A DNA stretch of 64,000 nucleotides from Pseudomonas sp. SL4(2022) (GCF_026625725.1 NZ_CP113060.1:3168001-3232000); one strand, 5' to 3'. Shown: positions 1-8,211, numbered from the stretch's first letter. Made by a program: numbers and translations. The notes: a model not told the origin generated them from the letters alone.

Positions 1-711
1 CTGGTGCCGGATAAGAGTCGCATCGCCGCGCAGCAGCTTTGTGCCATCGAGCGCTCGCCGCTGTTGGCCAGTCGCGCGCAGGATTGGCAGCATGTCCTGC
101 AGGGGCAGGGCGTTGATGTGTTGGATCTGGCTCCGACGCTGCAGCCACTCGGCAGTGAGGCCTTCCTGCGTACCGATACGCACTGGAGTGAAGCCGGCGC
201 TGAGCGTGCGGCGGCAGCGGTGGCCGCGCGGATAGCGGCACTGGGCGTCAGCCCAACGCCGGCCAAACAGTTTGTAGCCAGTGTGGCAGCGCCACAGCCG
301 CGTCCCGGCGATCTGGTGCGCTTGGCTGGGCTCGACTGGTTACCCGAGCGCCTGCAGCCGGCTGTGGAGCAGGTGGCCGTTACTCAGATCGAGGAAGTAC
401 AGGGTGGCGCTGATGACGCCGCATTGGGCGAGGATGATCTGTTCGGCGACAGCCAATTACCGAACCTTGCCGTGATTGGCACGTCCTTTTCACGTAACTC
501 CAACTTCATCCCTTTCCTGGAGCGCGCAGTAAGTGCGCGTGTGGGTAACTTTGCCAAGGATGGGGGGGAGTTCTCTGGCGCGGCCAAAGACTATTTCAGC
601 AGCCCGGCGTTCAAGCAGACGCCGCCTCAAGTGTTGATCTGGGAAATTCCCGAGCGTGATTTGCAGCCGCCTTATCGCGACGACATCCTACTCAATGGCC
701 CGTCCGGTTGA
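1..711 (+). CDS. AlgX/AlgJ-like SGNH O-acetyltransferase domain protein (5' end outside window)
   Basis: The reading frame is open from base 1, so only the C-terminal ~236 residues are visible. Near residue 58 it has DTHW followed by a helix, and about 100 residues later IGTSFS. These are the Asp-His and Ser blocks of the permuted SGNH acetyltransferase domain in AlgJ/AlgX/WssI-type proteins, which acetylate exopolysaccharide in the periplasm. The family role is known; the substrate here is not visible. The other genes of its cluster lie to the left of the window. It ends 18 bases before a strong terminator. Confidence 0.7.
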   Translation: MVPDKSRIAAQQLCAIERSPLLASRAQDWQHVLQGQGVDVLDLAPTLQPLGSEAFLRTDTHWSEAGAERAAAAVAARIAALGVSPTPAKQFVASVAAPQPRPGDLVRLAGLDWLPERLQPAVEQVAVTQIEEVQGGADDAALGEDDLFGDSQLPNLAVIGTSFSRNSNFIPFLERAVSARVGNFAKDGGEFSGAAKDYFSSPAFKQTPPQVLIWEIPERDLQPPYRDDILLNGPSG

Positions 712-728
712 TGACCTAGGTAGCAAAC

Positions 729-758
729 AAAAAGGCCATGCTGCAGCATGGCCTTTTT
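729..758. terminator. Bidirectional Rho-independent terminator
   Basis: A perfect inverted repeat whose arms read AAAAAGGCCATG and CATGGCCTTTTT, separated by CTGCAG, sits between two converging genes. With an A tract on one side and a T tract on the other it can stop transcription from both directions. Confidence 0.85.
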
Positions 759-781
759 ATTTTGCGGGTGTGAGAGGCGCC

Positions 782-1120
782 TCAGATGATACCGCGCTCC
801 TCGTCATTGATCAGGCGATGCAAGCCGCTGAGTGATTCCCTCGCCTGAGAGCGGGTCAGCAGCTTGGTCTGAGCGGCCGGCGGTAGATCGGTGATGCGGA
901 TGAGGCCTTTACTGATCAGCAAGTGCACCAAGTCGTCTACCACGCGAATCATGTCCAGGTCGCTCTGCTTGAGCTGCAGCAGGCTCGATTCGACGTTCTG
1001 ATTGGCAAACCAGGCGCGAATTTCCTCAGAGTCCGCAGTCAATGTGTCTGACATGCCTTCAAATGGCACCACTTCGACTCGTCGTAGCTGGCTGTGTGCA
1101 TCCCGCTGAACATAGAACAT
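782..1120 (-). CDS. Small conserved Pseudomonas protein, function unknown
   Basis: The product has 112 residues if it starts at MFYVQRD; an upstream in-frame ATG at 1138 would add six residues (MQKDRP). It is mostly acidic and helical, with no signal peptide and no membrane segment. I recall proteins like this annotated in Pseudomonas as 'tryptophan synthase subunit beta-like', a label with no functional support; no PLP-enzyme motif is present. It stands alone, converging on the terminator at 729-758 and separated from the valine operon by about 100 bases. Confidence 0.7.
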   Translation of the reverse strand: MFYVQRDAHSQLRRVEVVPFEGMSDTLTADSEEIRAWFANQNVESSLLQLKQSDLDMIRVVDDLVHLLISKGLIRITDLPPAAQTKLLTRSQARESLSGLHRLINDEERGII

Positions 1121-1224
1121 CGGCCTATCCTTCTGCATGAGCTGCCTGCGGCAGATACCGTTACTCAGCTTAGCTTGAACCCTGTGCCGGGCCAGCCGCG
1201 GGTAATGGGGTGCGCTGGGCTGGC

Positions 1225-2109
1225 CTACTCGACAAACAGCTGCTGCACCACCGAGAAGTCCTGCTTACCCTTGCCTTGCTTGAGCAACAGGCGATACAGC
1301 TGCAACGCCAGCGCGCCCATGGGCGTGCTGCTGCCGCTGGCCTGGGCGGCTTCCTGGGCCAGGCCGAGGTCCTTGGCCATCAGTTCGGCCATAAATCCGC
1401 CGCTGTAGCCTTTGGAGGCCGGGGCGTTTTCCATCACGCCGGGCCAGGGGTTGTACTTCTCCAGCGTCCAGTTGCCGCCCGAACTCTGGCGCATGATTTC
1501 GGCCAGTACTGCAGGTTCCAGGCCATTGGCCACGCCCATGGCCATGGCTTCGGCGGTGGCAATCATCTGCACGGCCAGCACCTGGTTGTTGCACACTTTG
1601 GCCACCTGGCCAGCGCCATCGGGGCCGGCGTGGAAGATGTTTTTGCCCATGGCCTCGAAGATTGTCCGGGCTTTTTCCAGCGTGGCCGCGGCGCCGCCGA
1701 TCATAAAGGTCAGGGTGCCCGCGGCTGCGCCCGCTGTACCGCCGGACACCGGTGCATCCAGCAGTTCAAGACCGCGCGCGGTGGCCGCCTGATGCACCTT
1801 GCGGGCGATTTCCGGGGCGATGGTTGAGCATTCCAGCACCAGGCTGCCCGGCTTGAGCGCGGCCAGCAGGCCGTTTTCACCCAGGTACAGGCCTTCTACA
1901 TGCCGGCTGGCCGGCAGCATGCTGACCACCACATCGGCGCCCTGTACCGCGTCCAGAGCGCTGCTGGCAGCCTGGGCGCCGTCTTTGGCCAGGCCTTCTA
2001 CGGCCGCTTGCAGCAGGTCGAAGGCTCTCAGGTTGAAACCGGCCCTGAGCAGGTTGCGGGCCATGGGCAGGCCCATGTGGCCGAGGCCGATAAAAGCGAT
2101 TGTTGTCAT
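1225..2109 (-). CDS. mmsB: 3-hydroxyisobutyrate dehydrogenase
   Basis: NAD-dependent oxidation of 3-hydroxyisobutyrate to methylmalonate semialdehyde in valine breakdown. The 294-residue protein begins with a Rossmann motif GLGHMG (8-13), then has the substrate-binding block DAPVSGG (119-125) and the catalytic lysine in GQVAKVCNN (K171), all standard for beta-hydroxyacid dehydrogenases. It is the last gene of the leftward operon whose first gene, mmsA, makes the enzyme acting on its product. Some relatives (for example PA0743) prefer L-serine, so the exact substrate rests on context. Confidence 0.9.
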   Translation of the reverse strand: MTTIAFIGLGHMGLPMARNLLRAGFNLRAFDLLQAAVEGLAKDGAQAASSALDAVQGADVVVSMLPASRHVEGLYLGENGLLAALKPGSLVLECSTIAPEIARKVHQAATARGLELLDAPVSGGTAGAAAGTLTFMIGGAAATLEKARTIFEAMGKNIFHAGPDGAGQVAKVCNNQVLAVQMIATAEAMAMGVANGLEPAVLAEIMRQSSGGNWTLEKYNPWPGVMENAPASKGYSGGFMAELMAKDLGLAQEAAQASGSSTPMGALALQLYRLLLKQGKGKQDFSVVQQLFVE

Positions 2110-2210
2110 TGTTAGGCTTCCTTGGCGCTAAAGGTGTGGCCCGGATGCGGTCCGGGCAGGCTGTCAAATCAACCCCTGCCGGATTGCATCCGGGAGGTGT
2201 GTGTCGCGGT

Positions 2211-2285
2211 GTAGGGTGGATGATGCTTCACCCATCCACCGGCTCCGGTTTTATCGGTGGATGGAAAAGACGTCATCCACCCTAC
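2211..2285. repeat. Interspersed palindromic repeat, GTAGGGTGGAT family
   Basis: The ends are GTAGGGTGGATGAtgc and gtcATCCACCCTAC, an inverted repeat, with further internal GGTGGAT/ATCCACC pairs, so it can fold into a branched hairpin. It lies between mmsB and the upstream hydratase-like gene. A relative occurs at 3400-3519, and hairpins with the same GTAGG/CCTAC termini occur at 4396-4445 and 27834-27931. Confidence 0.75.
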
Positions 2286-3385
2286 AGATTCGTCAGTGGG
2301 TGTTCTCCGTCCCAGGCGGGGGCGAAGTGCGCGTCGATTACCTGCTGCGGAATACTCGCCACATCCGGCCAATGCCAGCGTGGCGCATGGTCTTTGTCGA
2401 TTAGCCGTGCGCGGACCCCCTCGGGAAATTCCGGGTAACGGCAGCAGTTCAGGCTCATGGCGTATTCCATGCGGAAGACATCGGCTAGGGAACGCTTCTG
2501 GGCCCGCTTGATCTGTTCCCACACCAGGTGCCCGGTCAGCGGGCAGCCGCCGGCCAGGGTCTTGGCGGCGCGGGCCAGCAGCGCATCACTGTCCGCGTGC
2601 AACGCGCTGATCGCCTGCCAGGCGTGGGGCAGGTCGGCACTGTCGAGCAATTCGTTGATGCGCGTGCGGCGCGGCAACCATTGGGCTTCTGGTAGTTCAG
2701 GCAGCGCCTGGTTTTCCAGGGCTTTGAGCAGGCTGTGCAGTTGTTGCACGCTTTGCTTCTGCCAGTTGAGCTGGGTCAGGCCGTTAAGTAAATCGTCCTG
2801 CTGGCTGTCGAGCAGTACGCGGTCGGCCAGGTCCAGATCCAGCGCATCCCTTGCGTTGATGCTGCTGGCGGTCAGGCCGAGAAACAGACCGAGTTTGCCC
2901 GGCAGACGCGCGAGGAACCAGCTGCCGCCGACATCCGGGTACAGGCCGATATTCACTTCCGGCATGCCCAGGCGGCTCCCTGGGGTGACGATACGGATGC
3001 CAGCGCCCTGCATCAGGCCCATGCCGCCGCCCAGCACATGGCCGTGGGCCCAGCAGATAAAGGGTTTCGGGTAGGTGTGGATGCGGTAGTCGAGGCGGTA
3101 TTCGTCAGCAAAAAAGCGTCGCGCCAGAGGCGGGATTTCGCCAGGGTGTTCGCGGCACTGCTGCACCAGTTGCACCACGTCGCCGCCGGCGCAGAACGCC
3201 TTGGGGCCGTTGCCGCGCAGTAGCACGCAGGCGATGTTCGGGTCGTCCGCCCAGGCCTTGAGCTGGGCATCCAGCGCTTCGATCATCGGCAGCGACAGGG
3301 CGTTGAGGCTTTTCTCCGCGTCCAGGCTGGCGATGCCGATGCGATAGCCATGTAGGGCGGGGCGTTCTTCAAATTGCACGTTCAT
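2282..3385 (-). CDS. 3-hydroxyisobutyryl-CoA hydrolase (HIBCH type)
   Basis: Hydrolyses 3-hydroxyisobutyryl-CoA to free 3-hydroxyisobutyrate, the substrate of MmsB. The start chosen gives MNVQFEERP and 367 residues; the open frame extends further upstream but only through a repeat. Crotonase-fold signs are FCAGGD (64-69) and HGHVLGGGMGL (114-124). The pair Glu143 (MPE) and Asp151 (PDVGGSW) matches the hydrolase branch of the superfamily rather than hydratases, which have two glutamates. The C-terminal part with CCRYPEFPEGVRA is also typical of HIBCH. The stop codon lies inside the palindromic repeat at 2211-2285. Confidence 0.85.
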   Translation of the reverse strand: MNVQFEERPALHGYRIGIASLDAEKSLNALSLPMIEALDAQLKAWADDPNIACVLLRGNGPKAFCAGGDVVQLVQQCREHPGEIPPLARRFFADEYRLDYRIHTYPKPFICWAHGHVLGGGMGLMQGAGIRIVTPGSRLGMPEVNIGLYPDVGGSWFLARLPGKLGLFLGLTASSINARDALDLDLADRVLLDSQQDDLLNGLTQLNWQKQSVQQLHSLLKALENQALPELPEAQWLPRRTRINELLDSADLPHAWQAISALHADSDALLARAAKTLAGGCPLTGHLVWEQIKRAQKRSLADVFRMEYAMSLNCCRYPEFPEGVRARLIDKDHAPRWHWPDVASIPQQVIDAHFAPAWDGEHPLTNL

Positions 3386-3399
3386 GGGCAGTTCCAGAG

Positions 3400-3519
3400 T
3401 AGGGTGGATCGGGGCGCGTAGCCGGCGTTTTATCCATCCACCGCATGCGGTTCTGGTGGATGACGCTTCACCCATCCACCGATCGATGCTGTGGTGGAAA
3501 ACGCCATTCGGCGTCCATC
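3400..3519. repeat. Interspersed palindromic repeats, two partial units
   Basis: Fills the gap between the two crotonase genes. It contains AGGGTGGATCGG... paired with TATCCATCCACC (about 3400-3442), then GGTGGATGACGCTTCACC and CATCCACC with a degenerate second arm GGTGGAAAACGCC (about 3454-3510). Segments are nearly identical to the unit at 2211-2285, for example GATGACGCTTCACCCATCCA against GATGATGCTTCACCCATCCA. Confidence 0.65.
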
Positions 3520-3526
3520 CTGCGAG

Positions 3527-4345
3527 TTACTTGTTACGCCACTGTGGGTCGCGCTTTTCCAAGAAGGCGTTGACCCCTTCGCGGGTGTCGTCGGCATCGA
3601 ACAGGTCGACAAAGCGCTCGCGCTCTTCACTCAGCCAGGTATTCGGGTTGCGTTCGCGGGCGCCCTGGATCAGCGGTTTGATGGTGCGCACCGCCACTGG
3701 GCTTTGCCGCGCGACCTTGGCCGCCAGCAGCAGGGCATGGCCACGGGCTTCTCCGGTATCGACCACTTGTTCGACCAGGCCGATGCGCTGCGCGGTTTCT
3801 GCATCCACCCGCTCGCCGCAGAGAATCATGCGCTTGGCCCAGCCTTCGCCGACCAGCCAGCTCAAATGCTGGGTGCCGCCGGCGCAGGGCAGCAGACCGA
3901 CCGTGGCTTCTGGCAGGGCCAGTTGCGCCTGGCGCTCGGCGATACGGATGTCGCAGGCCAGGGCGCACTCCAGGCCGCCGCCCATGGCGTAGCCGTTGAT
4001 CGCGGCAATCGATACGCCGCGGAAATCGCGCAGCGCCTCGAAGGCCTCGCCGAAGCGCCGGGCCATTTCGCGAGCGCGGGCCTTGTCGCCGTCGGCGAAC
4101 AGCTTGAGGTCGGCGCCGGCGCTGAAGAACTTGCCACCCTGGCCGGTAATCACCAGGGCGTAGATGTCATCGTCGCGGTTGAGGTGTTCAACCAGCAGCT
4201 TGAGGCCAATCAGCGAGTCGCGGTCCCAGGTATTGGCCGGTGGCTGGTTGATGGTGATCAGCGCGGTATGGCCGTGCTTTTCCACGGTGAGCTTGTGGGT
4301 CAGGTCAAACACGCCGGGGTTGTAGGCTTCGATGGCGTTGCTCAT
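3527..4345 (-). CDS. Enoyl-CoA hydratase (methacrylyl-CoA hydratase; PA0745/DspI-like)
   Basis: Predicted to hydrate methacrylyl-CoA to 3-hydroxyisobutyryl-CoA in this operon. It has 272 residues with FSAGAD (74-79, oxyanion hole), Glu126 in GGGLECALA and Glu146 in LPEATVG, the two catalytic glutamates of true hydratases. By gene order it corresponds to P. aeruginosa PA0745, which has been reported as DspI, an enzyme needed for the dispersal signal cis-2-decenoic acid. Sequence alone does not say whether it makes such a signal here; the valine role is the simpler reading. Confidence 0.85.
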   Translation of the reverse strand: MSNAIEAYNPGVFDLTHKLTVEKHGHTALITINQPPANTWDRDSLIGLKLLVEHLNRDDDIYALVITGQGGKFFSAGADLKLFADGDKARAREMARRFGEAFEALRDFRGVSIAAINGYAMGGGLECALACDIRIAERQAQLALPEATVGLLPCAGGTQHLSWLVGEGWAKRMILCGERVDAETAQRIGLVEQVVDTGEARGHALLLAAKVARQSPVAVRTIKPLIQGARERNPNTWLSEERERFVDLFDADDTREGVNAFLEKRDPQWRNK

Positions 4346-4395
4346 AGGGTTCCTCGCTTCTGCAATGACTTAGGACCTGTTTAGGATTTAGTCAT

Positions 4396-4445
4396 GTAGG
4401 GCGGGTGTAACCCGCCAGGCCAATGGCGGGTTACACCCGCCCTAC
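4396..4445. repeat. Perfect 21-bp-arm hairpin, GTAGGGCGGGT family
   Basis: Arms begin GTAGGGCGGGTGTAACCCGC and are perfectly complementary over 21 bases around an 8-base centre (AGGCCAAT). It lies between the acyl-CoA dehydrogenase and hydratase genes. There is no T tract, so it is more likely a mobile intergenic palindrome than a terminator, though in the operon transcript it would form a very stable stem. Confidence 0.8.
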
Positions 4446-4453
4446 GCAAAGGT

Positions 4454-5620
4454 TTACAGCAAGCGATCAAGCATGCCGCCTTGATCGAGCAGGCGGCGGG
4501 CGATGATTACCCGCATGATTTCGTTGGTGCCTTCGAGTATCTGGTGCACGCGGCTGTCGCGCACCCAGCGCTCCAGCGGGTAGTCGTTGAGGTAACCGTA
4601 GCCGCCATGCAGTTGCAGGGCTTCGTTGCACAGCGTGAAACAGTGGTCGGTGGCAAAGCGCTTGGCCATGGCGCAATACAGGCTGGCTTCACTGTGGCCG
4701 TGGTCCAGCTTGTGTGCGGCCAGGCGCACCATCTGCCGGCTGGCAGTCAGGTCCGTAAGCATATCGGCGAGTTTGAATTGCAGGGCTTGGAAGTCGCTCA
4801 GCGGCTTGCCGAACTGTTTGCGTTCTTCCACATAACGCAGCGATTGCTCCAGCGCCGCTTGTGCCGCGCCCAGCGAGCAGCTGGCGATATTGATGCGCCC
4901 GCCATCCAGACCCTTCATCGCGTAGACAAAACCCTGGCCTTCTGGGCCGATGCGATTACCCGCGGGAATGCGCACGCCTTCGAAGGTGATCGTGCGAGTA
5001 GGCTGGGCGCGCCAGCCCATCTTCAATTCATTGCGCCCGTACTTAACGCCGGGTGCGTCGGCTGGCACCAGGAAGCAGGACACGCCCTTGGCGCCGCTGT
5101 CCTCGCCGGTGCGCGCCATCACGATCAGTACATCGGTGCTGCCCGCGCCGGAGATAAAGCACTTGCTGCCATCCAGCACATAGTCGTCTCCGTCACGCTT
5201 GGCGCGCGTACGCAGGTGGGCGGCGTCGGAGCCGGCGTCCGGCTCGGTGAGGCAGTAAGAGGCCAGCAGTTCACCGCTGACCAGGCGCGGCAGCCAGGCA
5301 TCTTTCAGCGCCTGGTCGGCGAAGGAGGCGAGCATCCACGAGGCCATGTTGTGGATGGTCAGAAACGCCGTGGTGGCGATGCAGCCGGCCGACAGCTGCT
5401 CGAAGATCAGCGAGCTGGTCAGGCGCGACAGGCCCAGGCCGCCATCGTCCTCCTTGATATACAACGCCAGGTAACCCTGCTCGGCAGCACGCTTGATCAC
5501 TTCCACCGGGAAGTGGTGGTCGCGGTCCCAGTCGGCGGCATGCGGGGCCAGCTCTTTGGCGGCAAAGGCGCGGGCGCTGTCGACCAGCAGGCGTTGTTCT
5601 TCAGTCAGTTCGAAATCCAT
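4454..5620 (-). CDS. Acyl-CoA dehydrogenase, isobutyryl-CoA dehydrogenase type
   Basis: FAD-dependent oxidation of isobutyryl-CoA to methacrylyl-CoA. The 388-residue length is normal for the family. Visible blocks are CLTEPDAGSDA (FAD/substrate binding), EERKQFGKPLSDFQALQF, LHGGYGY, and LEGTNEIMR with the likely catalytic base Glu364. Its place between mmsA and the hydratase gene supports valine catabolism; short-branched-chain acyl-CoA is the alternative substrate. It is followed by the 4396-4445 hairpin. Confidence 0.88.
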   Translation of the reverse strand: MDFELTEEQRLLVDSARAFAAKELAPHAADWDRDHHFPVEVIKRAAEQGYLALYIKEDDGGLGLSRLTSSLIFEQLSAGCIATTAFLTIHNMASWMLASFADQALKDAWLPRLVSGELLASYCLTEPDAGSDAAHLRTRAKRDGDDYVLDGSKCFISGAGSTDVLIVMARTGEDSGAKGVSCFLVPADAPGVKYGRNELKMGWRAQPTRTITFEGVRIPAGNRIGPEGQGFVYAMKGLDGGRINIASCSLGAAQAALEQSLRYVEERKQFGKPLSDFQALQFKLADMLTDLTASRQMVRLAAHKLDHGHSEASLYCAMAKRFATDHCFTLCNEALQLHGGYGYLNDYPLERWVRDSRVHQILEGTNEIMRVIIARRLLDQGGMLDRLL

Positions 5621-5693
5621 CAGTGATCCTTAGCGGGGCAGGTAAACCCCGGCAGTTAAGGCCGGGCCAACTCGTGATCAGTCCGGCAAGTCA

Positions 5694-7190
5694 TTATTTA
5701 AGCTGGATGGTCATGTTGGCGGACGCGCTGACAGCATCTTCATCAAACCAGCGGCTGGTCACCGTTTTGGTTTCGGTGAAGAAGCGCACACCCTGTTTGC
5801 CGTAGGCGTGCAGGTCACCGTAGAACGAACCCTTCCAACCGGTAAAGGAGAAAAACGGCAGTGGCACCGGCACCGGTACGTTGATGCCGACCTGGCCCAC
5901 TTCCACTGCATGCTGATAATGCCGCGCCGCGCCACCGGAGCGGGTGAAGATCGAAGTGCCGTTGCCGTAGGGGCTGGCGTTGACCAGTTCAATCGCCTCG
6001 TCCAGGGTGTCGACCTCCATGCACACCAGCACCGGGCCGAAGATTTCCTCGCGGTACAGGCTCATCTTGGGGGTCACGCCGCGAAACAGGGTAGGGCCGA
6101 CCCAGTTGCCGTTGGGGTAACCCTCGATTGCGCAGTGCGAGCCGTCCAGCAGGCATTCGGCCCCTTCCGCTTTACCTTCGGCGATCAGGCGCAGCACACG
6201 CTGTTTCGCCTGCTGGCTGATCAGCGGGCCAAAGGCGGCGTGGCCATCGGTCCAGTAGCCGGGTTGCAGGTCGGCCATCTGCGCCTGCAGCTCGTCGATC
6301 CAGTGCTTCGATTCACCGACAAACACCGCCACGCTGATCGCCATGCAGCGCTGCCCGGCGGCACCGCAGCTGGCGCCGACCAGGTTGCTGAGCACCTGGC
6401 CCTTGTGCGCGTCGGGCATGATCACCATATGGTTCTTCGCCCCGGCAAACGCCTGCACGCGCTTCAAATGCGCGGTGCCGGTGCGGTAGATGTGCTGGCC
6501 GACTGGCACCGAACCGACGAAGGAAATGGCACGGATATCCGGGTGAGTCAGCAGGCTGTCGACCACTTCGCGCGCCCCGTGTAGCACCTGCAACACGCCC
6601 TTGGGCGCGCCGGCTTCGATAAACAGCTCGGCCAGGCGATTGGGCGTCAGTGGGTCTTGTTCGGACGGCTTGAGAATAAAGGTGTTGCCGGCGGCGATGG
6701 CCAGGGGAAACATCCACAGCGGAATCATCGCCGGGAAGTTGAACGGGGTGATGCCCACGCACACACCCAGCGGTTGAATCCAACTGGCGGTGTCGATGTC
6801 GCGGGCGACGTTCTCCATGGTTTCGCCCATGGTCAGGCTGGCGATGTTGCAGGCCTGTTCCACCACCTCGATACCGCGCCAGACATCGCCCTTGGCATCG
6901 GCCAGGGTTTTGCCGGTTTCCCCGGCGAGGATTTCCGCCAGCTCATCGTGATGTTCTTTGAGCAGGTGCTGATAGCGCAGCATCACCCGTGCGCGGTCGG
7001 AGACGGGCACTTCACGCCAGGTGATGAACGCGGTTTTGGCGCTGGCAATCGCGGCTTCGATTTCCTCGGCGGTGGCCTTGGGGGCCAGCGCCAGTACTTC
7101 CTGGGTCGCCGGGTCGGTGACTTCGATAAATTCACGTGCGCGGCTTTCGCGCCATTCACCGTCGATCAACTGTGGGATTGCCTTGGCCAT
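5694..7190 (-). CDS. mmsA: Methylmalonate-semialdehyde dehydrogenase (CoA-acylating)
   Basis: Converts methylmalonate semialdehyde to propionyl-CoA with NAD and CoA. From the start MAKAIPQ (498 residues) it has Asn151 in TPFNFP, Lys174 in LKPSEQDP and the catalytic Cys282 in [11 protein letters not shown], the classic MMSDH active site. This start was chosen because GGAGAC lies seven bases upstream; the in-frame ATG at 7205 has no better site. It is the first gene of the leftward operon and faces the AraC-type regulator. Promoter, operator and a Crc-type motif are annotated separately. Confidence 0.93.
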   Translation of the reverse strand: MAKAIPQLIDGEWRESRAREFIEVTDPATQEVLALAPKATAEEIEAAIASAKTAFITWREVPVSDRARVMLRYQHLLKEHHDELAEILAGETGKTLADAKGDVWRGIEVVEQACNIASLTMGETMENVARDIDTASWIQPLGVCVGITPFNFPAMIPLWMFPLAIAAGNTFILKPSEQDPLTPNRLAELFIEAGAPKGVLQVLHGAREVVDSLLTHPDIRAISFVGSVPVGQHIYRTGTAHLKRVQAFAGAKNHMVIMPDAHKGQVLSNLVGASCGAAGQRCMAISVAVFVGESKHWIDELQAQMADLQPGYWTDGHAAFGPLISQQAKQRVLRLIAEGKAEGAECLLDGSHCAIEGYPNGNWVGPTLFRGVTPKMSLYREEIFGPVLVCMEVDTLDEAIELVNASPYGNGTSIFTRSGGAARHYQHAVEVGQVGINVPVPVPLPFFSFTGWKGSFYGDLHAYGKQGVRFFTETKTVTSRWFDEDAVSASANMTIQLK

Positions 7191-7207
7191 GCTTGTCTCC
7201 GGCACGA

Positions 7208-7215
7208 TTGTTGTT
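7208..7215 (-). promoter_or_regulatory. Candidate Hfq/Crc catabolite-repression motif in mmsA leader
   Basis: On the minus strand the mmsA leader reads AACAACAA, a perfect AAnAAnAA, about nine bases before the GGAGAC ribosome binding site. Hfq with Crc binds such A-rich motifs near translation starts in Pseudomonas and blocks translation when preferred carbon sources are present. Confidence 0.6.
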
Positions 7216-7223
7216 GTGTCCCT

Positions 7224-7252
7224 GTTATAGCCGCCTTACTCGGCTTTGTGGA
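7224..7252 (-). promoter_or_regulatory. Candidate mmsA promoter
   Basis: On the minus strand TCCACA (7252-7247) and TATAAC (7229-7224) are separated by 17 bp. The -10 is good and the -35 is weak (4 of 6), as expected for an activator-dependent promoter. The proximal repeat of the putative operator ends two bases upstream of the -35. Confidence 0.55.
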
Positions 7253-7254
7253 TT

Positions 7255-7286
7255 GACGATCTTGGTCTGCGGATGGACTATCTTGG
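7255..7286. promoter_or_regulatory. Putative MmsR operator: two direct repeats spaced 21 bp
   Basis: GACGATCTTGG (7255-7265) and GACTATCTTGG (7276-7286) differ at one position and repeat at exactly 21 bp, two helical turns. AraC/XylS activators bind such tandem half-sites, with the proximal one abutting the -35, which is the arrangement seen with the mmsA promoter. Confidence 0.6.
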
Positions 7287-7305
7287 GATTGAATCAGTAG
7301 CCCGG

Positions 7306-8193
7306 ATGCCTATGAGCGCGCAGGTCGATACCTCCAACTGGCCACTGCCGGCCAACGGTGTACGCTTTATCACGCCGCCTCGGCTGCGCCGCCTGCTCGC
7401 CCGCAGTCCGCTTGCGCAGGGCTGCTATCCGCTGGCTCTGGGTTTCTACCCGCAGGCGCAGGGGCACCGCATGCACCGTCCGCAGCCGGAGGATCATCTG
7501 TTGATCTACTGCCGTGCCGGGCAGGGCTGGTTGGAGACAGCGGATGGACGATTAGCTGTCAGTGGTGGCGATTTGCTGCTGTTGCCGAAAGGCGTGATGC
7601 ATGCCTATGGCGCAGACGTGGACAAGCCCTGGACGCTGTACTGGGTGCACTTCGACGGCGAGCTGGTAGCGGAGTTTCTCAAGCCCTTGGGCAAGGGACC
7701 GCTGTGGCGTATCGGCGTGCAGCCGCGTTTGTTGGCCGAGTTCGATGCGTTGCTTAACCTGCGCAAGCAGGGTTTGAACCTGGCGCATTTCATACACGCC
7801 GCACACCAGTTGCAGGTGCTGCTGACCTCCCTGGCCGTGCTGCCGGCGCGCACCACCCTGAAATCCGGGCGAGTGCTGGATGTGGACGCGGTGCAGGCGG
7901 TGATGCGTGCCCATCTGCATGACGCGCTGAACCTCGATGAGTTGGCTGCGCAGTTCAAACTGTCGCGCTTTCACTTCGCCAAGACCTACCGCGCCCTGAC
8001 CGGTCATGCACCGATCCAGGACTTTATCCAACTGAAAATGGCCCATGCCTGCCGCCTGCTCGACGAAGGCGAGCAGGGCATCCGCCAGGTGGCCGAGCAG
8101 CTGGGCTATGACGATGTGTATTACTTCTCGCGGCTGTTCCGCAAAGTGGTGGGCATGGCGCCCAGTCATTACCGGGCGCTGCATCAGGGCTAA
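7306..8193 (+). CDS. mmsR: AraC-family transcriptional regulator of the valine operon
   Basis: About 295 residues: an N-terminal cupin-type sensing domain and two C-terminal helix-turn-helix units (LNLDELAAQFKLSRFHFAKT, then IRQVAEQLGYDDVYYFSRLF), ending with the family signature. It is divergent from mmsA, as mmsR is in P. aeruginosa, where it activates mmsAB. The frame opens at 7246, but that start would place the putative operator repeats inside the gene; 7306 or 7312 is more plausible although neither has a strong ribosome binding site. Confidence 0.82.
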   Translation: MPMSAQVDTSNWPLPANGVRFITPPRLRRLLARSPLAQGCYPLALGFYPQAQGHRMHRPQPEDHLLIYCRAGQGWLETADGRLAVSGGDLLLLPKGVMHAYGADVDKPWTLYWVHFDGELVAEFLKPLGKGPLWRIGVQPRLLAEFDALLNLRKQGLNLAHFIHAAHQLQVLLTSLAVLPARTTLKSGRVLDVDAVQAVMRAHLHDALNLDELAAQFKLSRFHFAKTYRALTGHAPIQDFIQLKMAHACRLLDEGEQGIRQVAEQLGYDDVYYFSRLFRKVVGMAPSHYRALHQG

Positions 8194-8207
8194 AGATGGC
8201 AGCTTCC

Positions 8208-8211
8208 GACC
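8208..8211. repeat. Left copy of the IS target duplication (GACC)
   Basis: GACC immediately precedes the left end of the insertion sequence and recurs at 9867-9870 directly after its right end. Joining the flanks gives GCTTCCGACCGAAAGC, an imperfect palindrome, so the element went into a small hairpin downstream of mmsR. Confidence 0.8.

Noticed and set aside
2211-4445. CRISPR array
   Set aside because: The repeats are palindromic, unevenly spaced and separated by whole genes, with no spacers or cas genes.
4481-5626. 381-codon open frame on the plus strand
   Set aside because: It is antisense to the acyl-CoA dehydrogenase gene and arises from high-GC codon bias; its composition (His/Gln/Val-rich) is typical of such shadows.
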